Of a stretch of DNA of 64,000 bases, positions 21,062 to 29,295 are shown piece after piece. Position 1 is the stretch's first letter. The number at the start of each line of letters is the position of its first letter. The notes under the pieces were generated by a model. The model had not been told where the DNA came from. It saw nothing but the letters and a program-made list of their open reading frames with translations, and ran no database searches. The DNA is from CAJCIS01 sp965276755 (lineage in GTDB: Bacteria; Pseudomonadota; Alphaproteobacteria; Acetobacterales; Acetobacteraceae), in the NCBI GenBank assembly GCA_965276755.1, contig OZ255625.1, positions 930,001 through 994,000 on the forward strand, read 5' to 3'. A program made the position numbers and the translations under genes.

Positions 21062-22870
21062 GTAGACGCGTTTTTTTGGCGGGAAGACCTGGACCTCGTT
21101 GGTCAGGGTTTGCATGCGCACCGGCCTATACGCCAGCGAAACCTCGCCGTCGTTATGCACCCAGCTCAGCGTGTGCTTCATCCAGTTCGCGTCATCGCGA
21201 TCCGGAAAATCGTCATGCGCCTGCGCGCCGCGACTCTCCGTGCGCGCCTCGGCCGAAACCATCGTCGCCGCCGCGTTGCACACAAGATTCTGCAATTCCA
21301 ACGCCTCAACCAGGTCCGAATTCCAGATCAGCCCACGGTCGCTCACCGACATGTCGGGCAATCCGCCCCACAGCTCGGCAATCTTGGCCACCCCCTCGCT
21401 CAAAGACACACTGTTGCGGAACACCGCCGCGTGCTGCTGCATCGTGCGCTGCATGGCGTGACGCAACGTCGCCACCCGCGTCCCCCCGGCCGCATGGCGA
21501 GTCCAGTCAAACCGGTCGAGACTCGCCTCCCCCGCATGCGCCGGCAACGGCGCTTGCGTGGTCCCGGTCTGAACCACCTGCGTTGCACGGTGCGCCGCCG
21601 CTCGTCCGAAAACAACAAGGTCCAGCAGCGAATTGGTGCCTAGCCGATTGGCGCCATGCACGGACACGCATGCGGCCTCACCCACAGCCATCAGCCCAGG
21701 CACAACCTGGTCCGGATTGTTCGGCGTCGGGTTCAGCACCTCGCCATGATAGTTCGTCGGAATGCCGCCCATGTTGTAATGCACCGTCGGCAGCACCGGG
21801 ATCGCCTCGCGGGTGACATCCACACCGGCAAACACCCGCGCCGTTTCCGAAATCCCCGGCAGGCGCTCGTGCAAAATATCCGCACCCAGATGCTCCAGGT
21901 GCAGCAGGATGTGGTCGCGGTTCGGCCCCACGCCGCGGCCCTCATTGATCTCGATCGTCATCGATCGGCTGACCACATCGCGAGACGCCAAATCTTTCGC
22001 CGTCGGCGCGTAGCGTTCCATGAAGCGCTCGCCCTCGGCATTGGTCAGATACCCGCCCTCGCCCCGCGCGCCCTCGGTAATCAAGCACCCGGCCGGAAAA
22101 ATGCCGGTCGGGTGGAATTGCACGAATTCCATGTCCTGCGTCGGCAAGCCCGCACGCATCACCATGCCGCCGCCATCGCCCGTGCAGGTATGCGCGCTGG
22201 TACAGCTCTGATAGGCGCGCCCGTATCCGCCCGTCGCCAAAATCACCAGTTGCGCACGGAAGCGATGGATTGTGCCGTCATCAAGGCACCAGGCGGTCAC
22301 ACCTCTGCACGCGCCGTCCTCGTCCATGATCAGATCGAGCGCCAGATACTCTACAAAAAACTCCACGTCATGCTTCAGGCATTGCTGATACAGCGTATGC
22401 AGCATTGCGTGCCCCGTGCGGTCGGCCGCGGCGCAGGCGCGCATCGCCGGCGCACGGCCGTAATCCATCATGTGGCCGCCGAACGGACGCTGGTAGATCT
22501 TGCCGTCTTCCGTTCGGCTGAACGGCATACCGTAATGTTCCAGCTCATAGATTGCCGGAATCGCCTCGCGGCACATGTATTCAATCGCGTCCTGATCGCC
22601 CAGCCAGTCAGACCCCTTGACGGTGTCATACATGTGCCAGCGCCAATCATCCTCGCCCATGTTGCCGAGGGCGGCGCCAATACCGCCCTGCGCTGCCACC
22701 GTGTGGCTGCGCGTGGGAAACACTTTCGTCAGGCACGCGGTCTTCAGACCGCCCGCCCCGGTGCCCAACGTCGCACGCAGCCCCGAGCCGCCCGCACCCA
22801 CCACCACCACATCATAGGTGTGATCGATGATCGTGTAGGCGCCCAGCGAGGGCTTGCTGATCGCGTTCAT
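21059..22870 (-). CDS. sdhA: succinate dehydrogenase flavoprotein subunit
   Basis: This 603-residue catalytic subunit oxidises succinate to fumarate. The FAD-binding motif VVVGAGGSGLRATLG is near residue 25. The flavin-attachment histidine is in TRSHTVAAQGGIGAALGN, and the active-site region is HPTGIFPAGCLITEGARGEG with downstream His and Arg residues. Length and sequence fit the family throughout. It starts at ATG 22870, 9 bases after sdhD. The stop codon lies at the edge of a dispersed repeat. Confidence 0.98.
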   Translation of the reverse strand: MNAISKPSLGAYTIIDHTYDVVVVGAGGSGLRATLGTGAGGLKTACLTKVFPTRSHTVAAQGGIGAALGNMGEDDWRWHMYDTVKGSDWLGDQDAIEYMCREAIPAIYELEHYGMPFSRTEDGKIYQRPFGGHMMDYGRAPAMRACAAADRTGHAMLHTLYQQCLKHDVEFFVEYLALDLIMDEDGACRGVTAWCLDDGTIHRFRAQLVILATGGYGRAYQSCTSAHTCTGDGGGMVMRAGLPTQDMEFVQFHPTGIFPAGCLITEGARGEGGYLTNAEGERFMERYAPTAKDLASRDVVSRSMTIEINEGRGVGPNRDHILLHLEHLGADILHERLPGISETARVFAGVDVTREAIPVLPTVHYNMGGIPTNYHGEVLNPTPNNPDQVVPGLMAVGEAACVSVHGANRLGTNSLLDLVVFGRAAAHRATQVVQTGTTQAPLPAHAGEASLDRFDWTRHAAGGTRVATLRHAMQRTMQQHAAVFRNSVSLSEGVAKIAELWGGLPDMSVSDRGLIWNSDLVEALELQNLVCNAAATMVSAEARTESRGAQAHDDFPDRDDANWMKHTLSWVHNDGEVSLAYRPVRMQTLTNEVQVFPPKKRVY

Positions 22871-22879
22871 CTCTCTGCC

Positions 22880-23308
22880 TTAATGGGCGGCAAGCGGGGC
22901 GGCCGCCAACGCCAGTTTCAACACAGCCAAAACAGCCATCAACCCCAGGATCAGGCACAAGCCATTGGTGGCCAGCGTCACGGCCGTGCGCAGCCCCACA
23001 CTGTCGATGTAGTCCTCATAGACCACCTGCAAGCCCAGCGCCGTGTGCTGGAACGTCATGACAATCAGCGCCAGCAGCAGCACGGCATTGACCGGGCGGC
23101 CCACCCAGGCCGCCACCACCACCTGCTCCGCGCCCAGCATTGACAGCACGGACACCACGAACCAGACGCTCAGCGGCACCAGGGCAATGGCCGACACACG
23201 CGCCCGCCACCAATGTTCCACCCCGGCGCGCGCTGCACCCAAACCGCGGACGCGGCCCAGTTGGCTGCGGCGAACCTCTATCTTCTCGGCAATCACAGGA
23301 CGTGCCAC
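22880..23308 (-). CDS. sdhD: succinate dehydrogenase membrane anchor subunit
   Basis: This small subunit has three hydrophobic helices (VSAIALVPLSVWFVVSVLSM, AVLLLALIVMTFQHTALGLQ and ATNGLCLILGLMAVLAVLKL). The HTALGLQVVYEDYI block contains the haem-ligand histidine and the conserved Glu-Asp-Tyr region. I prefer GTG 23308 (142 residues), 1 base after the sdhC stop with a G-rich site upstream; ATG 23329 would overlap sdhC by 20 bases. With SdhC it anchors complex II and forms the quinone site. Confidence 0.9.
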   Translation of the reverse strand: MARPVIAEKIEVRRSQLGRVRGLGAARAGVEHWWRARVSAIALVPLSVWFVVSVLSMLGAEQVVVAAWVGRPVNAVLLLALIVMTFQHTALGLQVVYEDYIDSVGLRTAVTLATNGLCLILGLMAVLAVLKLALAAAPLAAH

Positions 23309-23309
23309 C

Positions 23310-23747
23310 TCAGCCCCCCAGCCGGGCATACGCCACGGCCCAGATAAGTGCAGTGCAGACCACGCTGAGCGCCATCACCCCCCAGGTCACCGGATTCAGG
23401 CTCTTCTGCGCAAACCCAAGCCCGGCGTCCCACGCCAGGTGCCGCAGCCCGCTCCAGAAATGGTAGCAGATTGCCAACGTCCAGCCGAATAGCGCCAGCA
23501 GCCCCAACGGCGAGATCAGGAATTCCTGCACCAGCGCAAACGCGGCGGGCCCGGACGCCGCGGCCACCAGCCACCATACCAGAACAAGGGTGCCGATCGA
23601 GGCGGCAATGCCCGTGACGCGGTTGAGGATGGAAGCGACCATGGTCACCGGCCAGCGATAGATGCCGGCATGGGGCGAAAGCGGGCGGCGGATCAACGAG
23701 CCGTCTGTGGCTCTGGCGACGAGGAGCGCGTCGCGGACGTCCTTCAT
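23310..23747 (-). CDS. sdhC: succinate dehydrogenase cytochrome b556 subunit
   Basis: This 145-residue three-helix anchor has the family signatures RPLSPHAGIYRWPVTMVASI near residue 21 and the haem-binding YHFWSGLRHLAWDAG. The first gene of sdhCDAB; no clear promoter was identified in the 60 bases upstream, which contain the end of a family 3 repeat. Confidence 0.95.
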   Translation of the reverse strand: MKDVRDALLVARATDGSLIRRPLSPHAGIYRWPVTMVASILNRVTGIAASIGTLVLVWWLVAAASGPAAFALVQEFLISPLGLLALFGWTLAICYHFWSGLRHLAWDAGLGFAQKSLNPVTWGVMALSVVCTALIWAVAYARLGG

Positions 23748-23814
23748 GGCGGGCGGGTCTCTGTGCGGTGCAGCATGGGAGATAGGTCAGGCGGCCTGTC
23801 GGGTCAACTTTAGC

Positions 23815-23866
23815 AAGGAAGGTTGTTCTTTTTTGAAAAAAAGAACCAAAAAACTTTTGTCAGTTT
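23815..23866. repeat. T/A-rich hairpin repeat, family 3
   Basis: The core at 23825-23846 is GTTCTTTTTTG with its complement AAAAAAAGAAC, followed by CAAAAAACTTTTG. The stop codon of the HAD/FkbH-like gene lies inside the element. Confidence 0.78.
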
Positions 23867-24646
23867 AGGGCTCGCGACATGATGTGCTGGAATAGTCGGA
23901 AATACACCATCCGCTCGTAGTGATGGGGGCGGCGGAGCGAGATAATTTCTTCGGGCGACATGAAGTCCAGGGGCGCCAGCAATTCAACGTTCTCAAATGC
24001 CGATGACACCTCGGCGATCAGCGCATTCTGCTGAACGAGGCCATGGGCAACGCCCACTTTTCCCTCCGGGCCAACAAAACGCGTATTGCCGAGCAAAATG
24101 AATACACGCACATTCCCGCCCGCACGCGCGAGGATATGTGTCAGATTAGCCTTGAAAACCGCATCAGGCAGAACGCCTTCGTAATTGAAGGCCGCGCGCA
24201 AATGCGCTGCCAGACCCGGCTCCACCTCCCCGTCAAGCTCGCCACGCAAAAACGCGCCTGGCTCTGTCCTGCCGAGGCCAGGCACATAGGCAGGCAGAAG
24301 CGCGCCACTACCGCGATGACGATAGATCGGCATCTTGCACTCGATGGCAAAGCTCAGCAGCCAAACCGCTGGGCCCGCTTGCAGGTCTCCGGCAAGGACC
24401 GTCCTGAAATCCTCCGGCAAAAAGCCCAATGGCGCGAAATCCGCAATGGCGCCTGGGTCAATACCGTGCATGGCCTGCACCGCAATCAGCGAGTGATTGA
24501 CCTGCGGCGCCTGGCCGGCCCGCACGATGTCGAACTCCTCGAACACGCTGTCCGCGACCAGGCTGAAATAATGTGACAGTGCGCGCATGTCGCAGCCGCC
24601 GCGTGCCAGCACATACGACAGGACCGGCGCCTTGCCCGCCGAACGT
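23860..24646 (-). CDS. C-terminal half of the HAD-IIIC/FkbH-like protein, out of frame after the poly-G tract
   Basis: This segment has no plausible start of its own near the tract and continues the protein encoded upstream in another frame. It begins VLSYVLARGGCDMRALSHYF and includes VRVFILLGNTRFVG and RRPHHYERMVYFRLFQHIM. The GGCDMR block and the Gly-Asn segment recall SGNH/GDSL or WcbI-like esterase/acyltransferase domains, which is a tentative reading. With 15 instead of 16 G in the tract, the two halves join into one protein of about 580 residues. Confidence 0.7.
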
Positions 24647-25603
24647 CCCCCCCCCCCCCCCCGCAAATTCCGTCGATATCCAGTCGATCTCGCGCTGATC
24701 GCCCACAACGTCGCTCACCACCTCGCCCTCGATTTTCAGCGCCGGCCGTGCCAGCCGGTTGTAGAGCCAGGTTTCCACGCCCATGCCCAGAATGCGGCAG
24801 GAAAAGGCGAAATGCAGCAGCGTGCGGCCAAGCCGGCGATGGCTGCGCAGCACGTAAATGCCGCATAGGCCGTGATCGCCGTAATTGTCGCGCACGTGCA
24901 GCAGCCCGGCTTGCACCGTGTGTTCGGCCAGCAGCGTGCGCAATGCCGCGCGTGCGGCGTCTTGGGCCTCCGGCAAGCGCGCCTTCGTGAAATTGAGCTG
25001 GTTGGTGCGGTTGATCAGTTCGATGGCGCGGTCGAGATGGGCCTCAATATCGGTTTCAATCGTAACGGTGATCCCGCTGGCGCGCAGAAACGCCTCCGCA
25101 TCGCCCCCCGTGGCTGCCGCGTCGCTCTGGCGCCGCTCGAGCATGTGATATTGCGCCAGACGCTTGAGGTTGGGGTCCGGCTTACCCACACAGCGCGCAT
25201 CCGCAAGCAGGCCGGCGATAATCGTATCATCGGCCACCTGCAGACCCGGCACGAAATGCAGCGCCTCGGCAAGGTTGGCCGGGTTGTCATCGATGAACAG
25301 CACGCTCTCGGGCCGCAACTGCACCGCGGCGATGAGCGCCGCCAGGCGCGGCCCTTTGGCATGCCAGGATATCGAGTTGAACACGAAGAATTCCGCAAGC
25401 CCGCGTTGCGTCAATATGTCGGCAATCGCGGCGGGATCGTTCTTCGAACAGATCGCGCTGACGATCCCGCGCGCGGCCAGCATGCGCACCGCGAATTCTG
25501 CCTCCTTGCGCCAGGTGACGCCGCCCTCGGTCAGCGTGCCATGCCAGAAAGTCTCGTCGAGGTCCCAGACGACGAGGCGGAAGGGTTCGGGGGCTTTGCT
25601 CAT
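24458..25603 (-). CDS. HAD-IIIC family phosphatase (FkbH-like), N-terminal part of a phase-variable gene
   Basis: The N-terminal HAD domain has the nucleophile motif VVWDLDETFWHGTL (Asp14, Asp16), ICSKND, and LFIDDNPANLAEA. It is followed by the GNAT-like FkbH region with IELINRTNQLNFTKARLPEA and RDNYGDHGLCGIYVLR. FkbH-like proteins load acyl groups (such as glyceryl from bisphosphoglycerate) onto carrier proteins or modify surface glycans. After residue 314 the frame enters 16 G and continues about 65 residues in a wrong frame to 24458. The C-terminal half follows in the other frame, so this copy is in the OFF state. Confidence 0.85.
   Translation of the reverse strand: MSKAPEPFRLVVWDLDETFWHGTLTEGGVTWRKEAEFAVRMLAARGIVSAICSKNDPAAIADILTQRGLAEFFVFNSISWHAKGPRLAALIAAVQLRPESVLFIDDNPANLAEALHFVPGLQVADDTIIAGLLADARCVGKPDPNLKRLAQYHMLERRQSDAAATGGDAEAFLRASGITVTIETDIEAHLDRAIELINRTNQLNFTKARLPEAQDAARAALRTLLAEHTVQAGLLHVRDNYGDHGLCGIYVLRSHRRLGRTLLHFAFSCRILGMGVETWLYNRLARPALKIEGEVVSDVVGDQREIDWISTEFAGGGGGTFGGQGAGPVVCAGTRRLRHARTVTLFQPGRGQRVRGVRHRAGRPGAAGQSLADCGAGHARY
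24647..24662. repeat. poly-C/poly-G homopolymer of 16, contingency tract
   Basis: Sixteen C on the + strand (G in the gene sense) lie inside the FkbH-like coding region. The joint frame from 25603 to 23860 is 1744 bases, one more than a multiple of three, so loss of one G or gain of two restores a single frame. Confidence 0.9.
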
Positions 25604-25619
25604 GTCACATCAAAGAAGA

Positions 25620-25664
25620 GGCAAGCAGTCCTTTTTTTGAAAAAAGGACCAAAACACTTTTGCT
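25620..25664. repeat. T/A-rich hairpin repeat, family 3 (variant GTCCTTTT)
   Basis: The core at 25628-25649 is GTCCTTTTTTTG with its complement AAAAAAGGAC. The compensating changes (GTCC with GGAC instead of GTTC with GAAC) show that the stem pairing is conserved. It lies just upstream of the FkbH-like start. Confidence 0.72.
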
Positions 25665-25721
25665 CCTGATGCTGCCGCACGCATCCGTCTTTGGGCATGA
25701 GGATAGCCTCGCCACAGCAAC

Positions 25722-25770
25722 CGACAAAAGTTTTTTGGTTCTTTTTTTCAAAAAAGAACTGCTTCCTTCC
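25722..25770. repeat. T/A-rich hairpin repeat, family 3, opposite orientation
   Basis: The core is at 25738-25759, preceded by CAAAAGTTTTTTG. It supplies the last codons and stop (AVLF-stop) of argF. Confidence 0.75.
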
Positions 25771-26683
25771 CTTCCGTCCCCATCACCCAAGTCAAAATCC
25801 CCGCCTGCGCATGCAGCCTGTTCTCCGCCTCATCAAACACCACAGACCAGCGCCCGTCTATCACCGCACTCTCCACCTCTTCGCCGCGATGCGCCGGCAG
25901 GCAATGCAAAAACAGCGCATCGGGCGCGGCCTGCTCCATGCGCTCGACCGTCACCCGATACGGCGCCAGGGCCGCGTGGCTGTTCCGTCCGGGATCGTCG
26001 GACATGCTGACAAAGCAATCGGTCACCACCGCGGCCGCACCGGCCACCGCCTCGGCCGCGTCGCGCGTGACCGTCACGTCGCCGCCTTCCGCGCGCGCCC
26101 ACGCCAGCACCGCATCCGGCACACGGCACGAATCGGGTGCCGCCATGCGCAGCGAAAAACCGAACCGCACCGCCGCCTGCACCCAGCTTCGCGCCACGTT
26201 ATTGCCATCGCCCAGCCAGGCCAGCGTGCGGCCGGCAATCGGGCCGCGATGCTCCTCGAACGTCATGATATCGGCCATCAGCTGGCACGGATGGCTCGCC
26301 TCGGTCAGCCCGTTGATCACCGGAACGGTGGCGTTGGCCGCAAGCTCGGCCAATTTCCACGCGCGGTCCGTGCGCAGCATGATGGCGTCGACGTAGCGCG
26401 AGAGCACGCGCGCCGTATCGCCCACCGTCTCGCCGCGGCCTAGCTGCATGTCGCGATCGGTCAGAATGGTCACGTGCCCGCCCAATTTGCGCATGGCGAC
26501 TTCGAAACTGACGCGCGTGCGCGTGCTCGGCTTTTCGAACAGCAGCGCGAGCGTACGCCCCGCCAATGGCGCGCGCGCATATCGCCCCGCCTTGATCTCG
26601 CGCGCCATTGAAAGGATGTTTCGCAATGTCGCGGTATCATGATCGGCAAGATCGAGAAAATGCCGAGGCGGCGCCGCACTCAT
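25748..26683 (-). CDS. argF: ornithine carbamoyltransferase
   Basis: This 311-residue enzyme of arginine synthesis forms citrulline from ornithine and carbamoyl phosphate. The carbamoyl-phosphate site is FEKPSTRTRVSFEVAM, followed by LGRGETVGDTARVLSRYVD. The ornithine-binding residues are in the FVSMSDDPGR segment (DxxxSMG-type) and HCLPAHRGEEV. The start ATG 26683 overlaps the argD stop as ATGA, so translation is coupled. The last four residues and stop are encoded by a dispersed repeat, so the C-terminus has been extended or replaced by repeat insertion. Confidence 0.96.
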   Translation of the reverse strand: MSAAPPRHFLDLADHDTATLRNILSMAREIKAGRYARAPLAGRTLALLFEKPSTRTRVSFEVAMRKLGGHVTILTDRDMQLGRGETVGDTARVLSRYVDAIMLRTDRAWKLAELAANATVPVINGLTEASHPCQLMADIMTFEEHRGPIAGRTLAWLGDGNNVARSWVQAAVRFGFSLRMAAPDSCRVPDAVLAWARAEGGDVTVTRDAAEAVAGAAAVVTDCFVSMSDDPGRNSHAALAPYRVTVERMEQAAPDALFLHCLPAHRGEEVESAVIDGRWSVVFDEAENRLHAQAGILTWVMGTEGKEAVLF

Positions 26684-27885
26684 GCCGCCACGGTCGCCAC
26701 CTCCACCATACAAGCGCGCGCCGCATTGGCCAGGCGTGCCAGCGCCTCCTCGCAGTCGGCACGCGTCACGTTCAGCGGCGGCACCAGGCGCAGCGTGTTC
26801 TCGCCCGCGGCAACGCTCAGCAGCTGTTGGTTCAGGCATGCCGCCTGCACCTGCGTATTCGGCGCCACGCAATGCAGCCCCAGCATCAGCCCTTGTCCGC
26901 GCACCTCATCGAAAACCCCCGGGTAGTCACGCACGAGCGCGGTCAACCCTTCGGCAAAAACCTGCCCGGTTTCTGTCACACCTGGCAAAAACCCAGGTGC
27001 CAGCAGCACGTCCAGCACAGCATTTGCCGCAGCGCAGGCCAGCGGATTGCCGCCGAACGTGGTGCCATGGGTGCCAGGCGTCATGTGCCGCGCAATCTCG
27101 GCACGCGCCAGGATCGCACCCATCGGAAAACCGCCGGCAATGCCTTTGGCCGCGGAGAGCGCGTCCGGCACGATGCCTGCGTGCTCGTGCGCGAACAGCC
27201 GCCCGGTGCGTCCCATGCCGCATTGCACCTCATCGAGTGCCAGGAAAATACCGAATTCGTCGCAGGCCGCGCGCAAATCGCGCAAAAACGTCGGCGGCGG
27301 CATGCGCACGCCGCCCTCGCCCTGGATCGGTTCGACCAGCACGCAGGCGGTCTGCGGCGTGATGGCGTCACGCAGTGCGTTCATGTTGCCGAACGGCACG
27401 TGGTCGAATCCGTCCACAGGCGGCCCATAGCCATCGAGATATTTGGCATTGCCCGTGGCCGAGAGCATGGCCAGCGTGCGCCCATGAAAGGCGCCGGTAA
27501 AACAGATCGTGCGGTAGCGCTCCGCCCGGCCGGTGCAGGCCATGGCACGCCGCAGCATCTTGACCATGCCCTCATTGGCTTCCGCGCCCGAATTGCACAG
27601 GAAGATCTCATCGGCAAAGCTCGCCTCCACCAGCCTCTGCGCGAAGCGCTCCGCCCCGGGAATGCGATAGAGGTTGGAGACGTGCATCACCCGCCCGGCT
27701 TGTCCGGCAATCGCGGCTACCAGGTGCGGATGGGCGTGGCCGAGCGAGGAAGTCGCAATCCCTGCGCCAAAATCGAGGAACCGCCGCCCGTCCTCGGTCA
27801 CCAGCCACGTGCCCTCGCCATGCTCGAAGGCAATGTCGGCGCGGGCATAGGTCGGCATCAGCGCGGCGTGCATGGGCTGTCTCAC
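26680..27885 (-). CDS. argD: acetylornithine aminotransferase (class III PLP enzyme)
   Basis: This 401-residue PLP-dependent enzyme has FLDFGAGIATSSLGHAHPHL, the CNSGAEANEGMVKMLRR substrate/PLP block, VLVEPIQGEGGVRMPPPTFL, LALDEVQCGMGRTGRLF, and the PLP lysine in PDALSAAKGIAGGFPMGA. It precedes and overlaps argF, which supports the arginine-pathway assignment over other omega-transaminases. Start at ATG 27885 or ATG 27873. Confidence 0.95.
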   Translation of the reverse strand: MRQPMHAALMPTYARADIAFEHGEGTWLVTEDGRRFLDFGAGIATSSLGHAHPHLVAAIAGQAGRVMHVSNLYRIPGAERFAQRLVEASFADEIFLCNSGAEANEGMVKMLRRAMACTGRAERYRTICFTGAFHGRTLAMLSATGNAKYLDGYGPPVDGFDHVPFGNMNALRDAITPQTACVLVEPIQGEGGVRMPPPTFLRDLRAACDEFGIFLALDEVQCGMGRTGRLFAHEHAGIVPDALSAAKGIAGGFPMGAILARAEIARHMTPGTHGTTFGGNPLACAAANAVLDVLLAPGFLPGVTETGQVFAEGLTALVRDYPGVFDEVRGQGLMLGLHCVAPNTQVQAACLNQQLLSVAAGENTLRLVPPLNVTRADCEEALARLANAARACMVEVATVAA

Positions 27886-28002
27886 GGGGTCGAGTGGGCG
27901 AGGCCATGAATGGAAGCGATCAGACTCCGCAAAGTCAATCAGCCCCAGCGGGCGGTCTCAACCGCCAGCCCAGGACAGCCGGCAGTCACAACCCGAGGCT
28001 TT

Positions 28003-28023
28003 GTTGCAACACATGGTTGCAAC
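28003..28023. promoter_or_regulatory. paired GTTGCAAC palindromes, candidate operator
   Basis: Two copies of the 8-base palindrome GTTGCAAC (28003-28010 and 28016-28023) are separated by 5 bases. They lie in the 350-base gap between argD and the divergent gene at 28238. AT-rich sequence follows (TATAGT at 28052), which could be a -10. The rest of the gap, 27886-28237, shows no gene besides a possible upstream extension of the small membrane protein. Confidence 0.4.
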
Positions 28024-28237
28024 TTACACTGAAAGAATTTGTTAATGTATCTATAGTCTAATGTTGCGGTGCCGTCGTTGCTCATGGCCGCCGCGATTTC
28101 TCCAGGCACAGCCACGCTGTCCTGGATCAACCGGGGAGCCAGACTAGGTGGAGGCACGACCGCCATCCAAGGCGCAAGCCGCAGCCAACGCGCGGCGCCG
28201 CGCCCTCAGGCGGGCACAGGCCCGGGAGGAGAGCGAG

Positions 28238-28483
28238 ATGTATACGCCTATCAATCTGCAGGAGGTTACCGACCGTGTGCAGGGGCTATCCCCGCCTCGC
28301 GTGCCCATGTCAGCCCGGTTGCCTCGGCCGTGGGACAGGCAGATGGGTTTTGTCCTGCTTGTCATCAGCGCCCTGGTCAGCGCTGCCTGCGTAGCACTTT
28401 GGCTATACGGTCATGCAACGATAGCGTTGTGCGTGTTCATCGCGTCGGTCGTCAGCCTGTCTCTTGCCGTGCGGCTGCTCTGA
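28238..28483 (+). CDS. small two-helix membrane protein, unknown function
   Basis: ATG 28238 has a strong GGGAGGAG site 8-13 bases upstream and gives 81 residues. Two membrane helices are visible: MGFVLLVISALVSAACVALW and TIALCVFIASVVSLSLAVRL. The frame is open upstream to a GTG at 28148, which would add a basic leader. No family is recognised. Its end overlaps the opposing gene 28411-28749 by about 70 bases. Confidence 0.6.
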   Translation: MYTPINLQEVTDRVQGLSPPRVPMSARLPRPWDRQMGFVLLVISALVSAACVALWLYGHATIALCVFIASVVSLSLAVRLL

Positions 28484-28749
28484 GCGCGCGCCGGCCTCCT
28501 GGAGTGCGCAAGCAGCCCGGTCAGGAAGCGCCAGGTCAGCGCAAGTCCATAGGCCAGAACCGGACCCAGGTAGGCGCCGGCCAGCAACGTCCACACCGGT
28601 GAAACGCCGCCAAGCACGAGCGCTGTTAGAGCGGTGTAATAGAGAAACGCCACCACGAAGGACGTCCACGAGACCGCCAATCCGCTGACAACAACGCTCA
28701 TAGGTTTGCTGACCAGGCCAATCATCGCACCACTCCAAGCTCTCTTCAT
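28411..28749 (-). CDS. hypothetical membrane protein
   Basis: This 112-residue frame has hydrophobic segments SWTSFVVAFLYYTALTALVL and VWTLLAGAYLGPVLAYGLAL, and an amphipathic start (MKRAWSGAMIGLVSKPMSVV). Hydrophobic distribution and aromatic residues look like a real 2-3 helix protein. The long tail-to-tail overlap with the + gene means one of the two C-termini may be longer than in nature. Confidence 0.5.
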   Translation of the reverse strand: MKRAWSGAMIGLVSKPMSVVVSGLAVSWTSFVVAFLYYTALTALVLGGVSPVWTLLAGAYLGPVLAYGLALTWRFLTGLLAHSRRPARAQSSRTARDRLTTDAMNTHNAIVA

Positions 28750-28824
28750 GGAGCCGAGATGCGGTCGACCACGCTTATTGTAAGCCGCGTTATCAAATAG
28801 GTGCCATGTGCCGGCGGCATGTCA

Positions 28825-29295
28825 TTAGGACTTGATGTGACAATCCTTCGTCAGCGTGCCGGCGAAACGGGGCCAGATCTGCGTGGAACCAAGAATGGGC
28901 AACCCCAGATAGCCGCGCAGGCGCATGCTTCCATCAGCGCCCACCCATAGCAGCGCGCCGTAGGTGCGGCCATCATCGGGATTGGTGATGCTGCCACGCC
29001 GCCGGCCATCCTCAGCCGGTTGCAGGTCATGGATGATCACCAGCCCGCATTGCGGTGCTCCATGCAGGTCACGCAAGCCACCCGGCGGAAAATCAGAAAT
29101 CCCGACCACGCGTCCGCAGAAAGCCGCGCCGCATGGCTTGATGCGCACGACCCCGCGGCGATCCTCGGTCATCCATTCGCTCAAAAGCTTGCCACCTGGC
29201 AGATCAGCGCCCTGCAACGAGGCTCGCGGCGCCTCGGCCAGCGCGTGTTGCGGCCCCAGCAGGGCTGCGGCCAGCAGCGCCTCAGCTATCCGCAC
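28825..29295 (-). CDS. DUF2147 family exported protein
   Basis: A signal peptide (RIAEALLAAALLGPQHALA) is followed by the DUF2147 pattern: SEWMTEDRRGVVRIKPCGAA with FCGRVVGI, GSITNPDDGRTYGALLW and LRGYLGLPILGSTQIWPR. The protein is about 156 residues from GTG 29295; a TTG at 29319 is an alternative. Function is unknown; homologues are small periplasmic lipocalin-like proteins. It overlaps the end of the DUF1178 gene by 14 bases, so the two are probably co-transcribed. Confidence 0.85.
   Translation of the reverse strand: MRIAEALLAAALLGPQHALAEAPRASLQGADLPGGKLLSEWMTEDRRGVVRIKPCGAAFCGRVVGISDFPPGGLRDLHGAPQCGLVIIHDLQPAEDGRRRGSITNPDDGRTYGALLWVGADGSMRLRGYLGLPILGSTQIWPRFAGTLTKDCHIKS

Noticed and set aside
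21656..23143. 495-codon open frame antisense to sdhA/sdhD
   Set aside because: Histidine- and arginine-rich shadow of the sdh genes with no domain.
26608..27909. 433-codon open frame antisense to argD
   Set aside because: argD is certain on the other strand, and the antisense product shows no family features.
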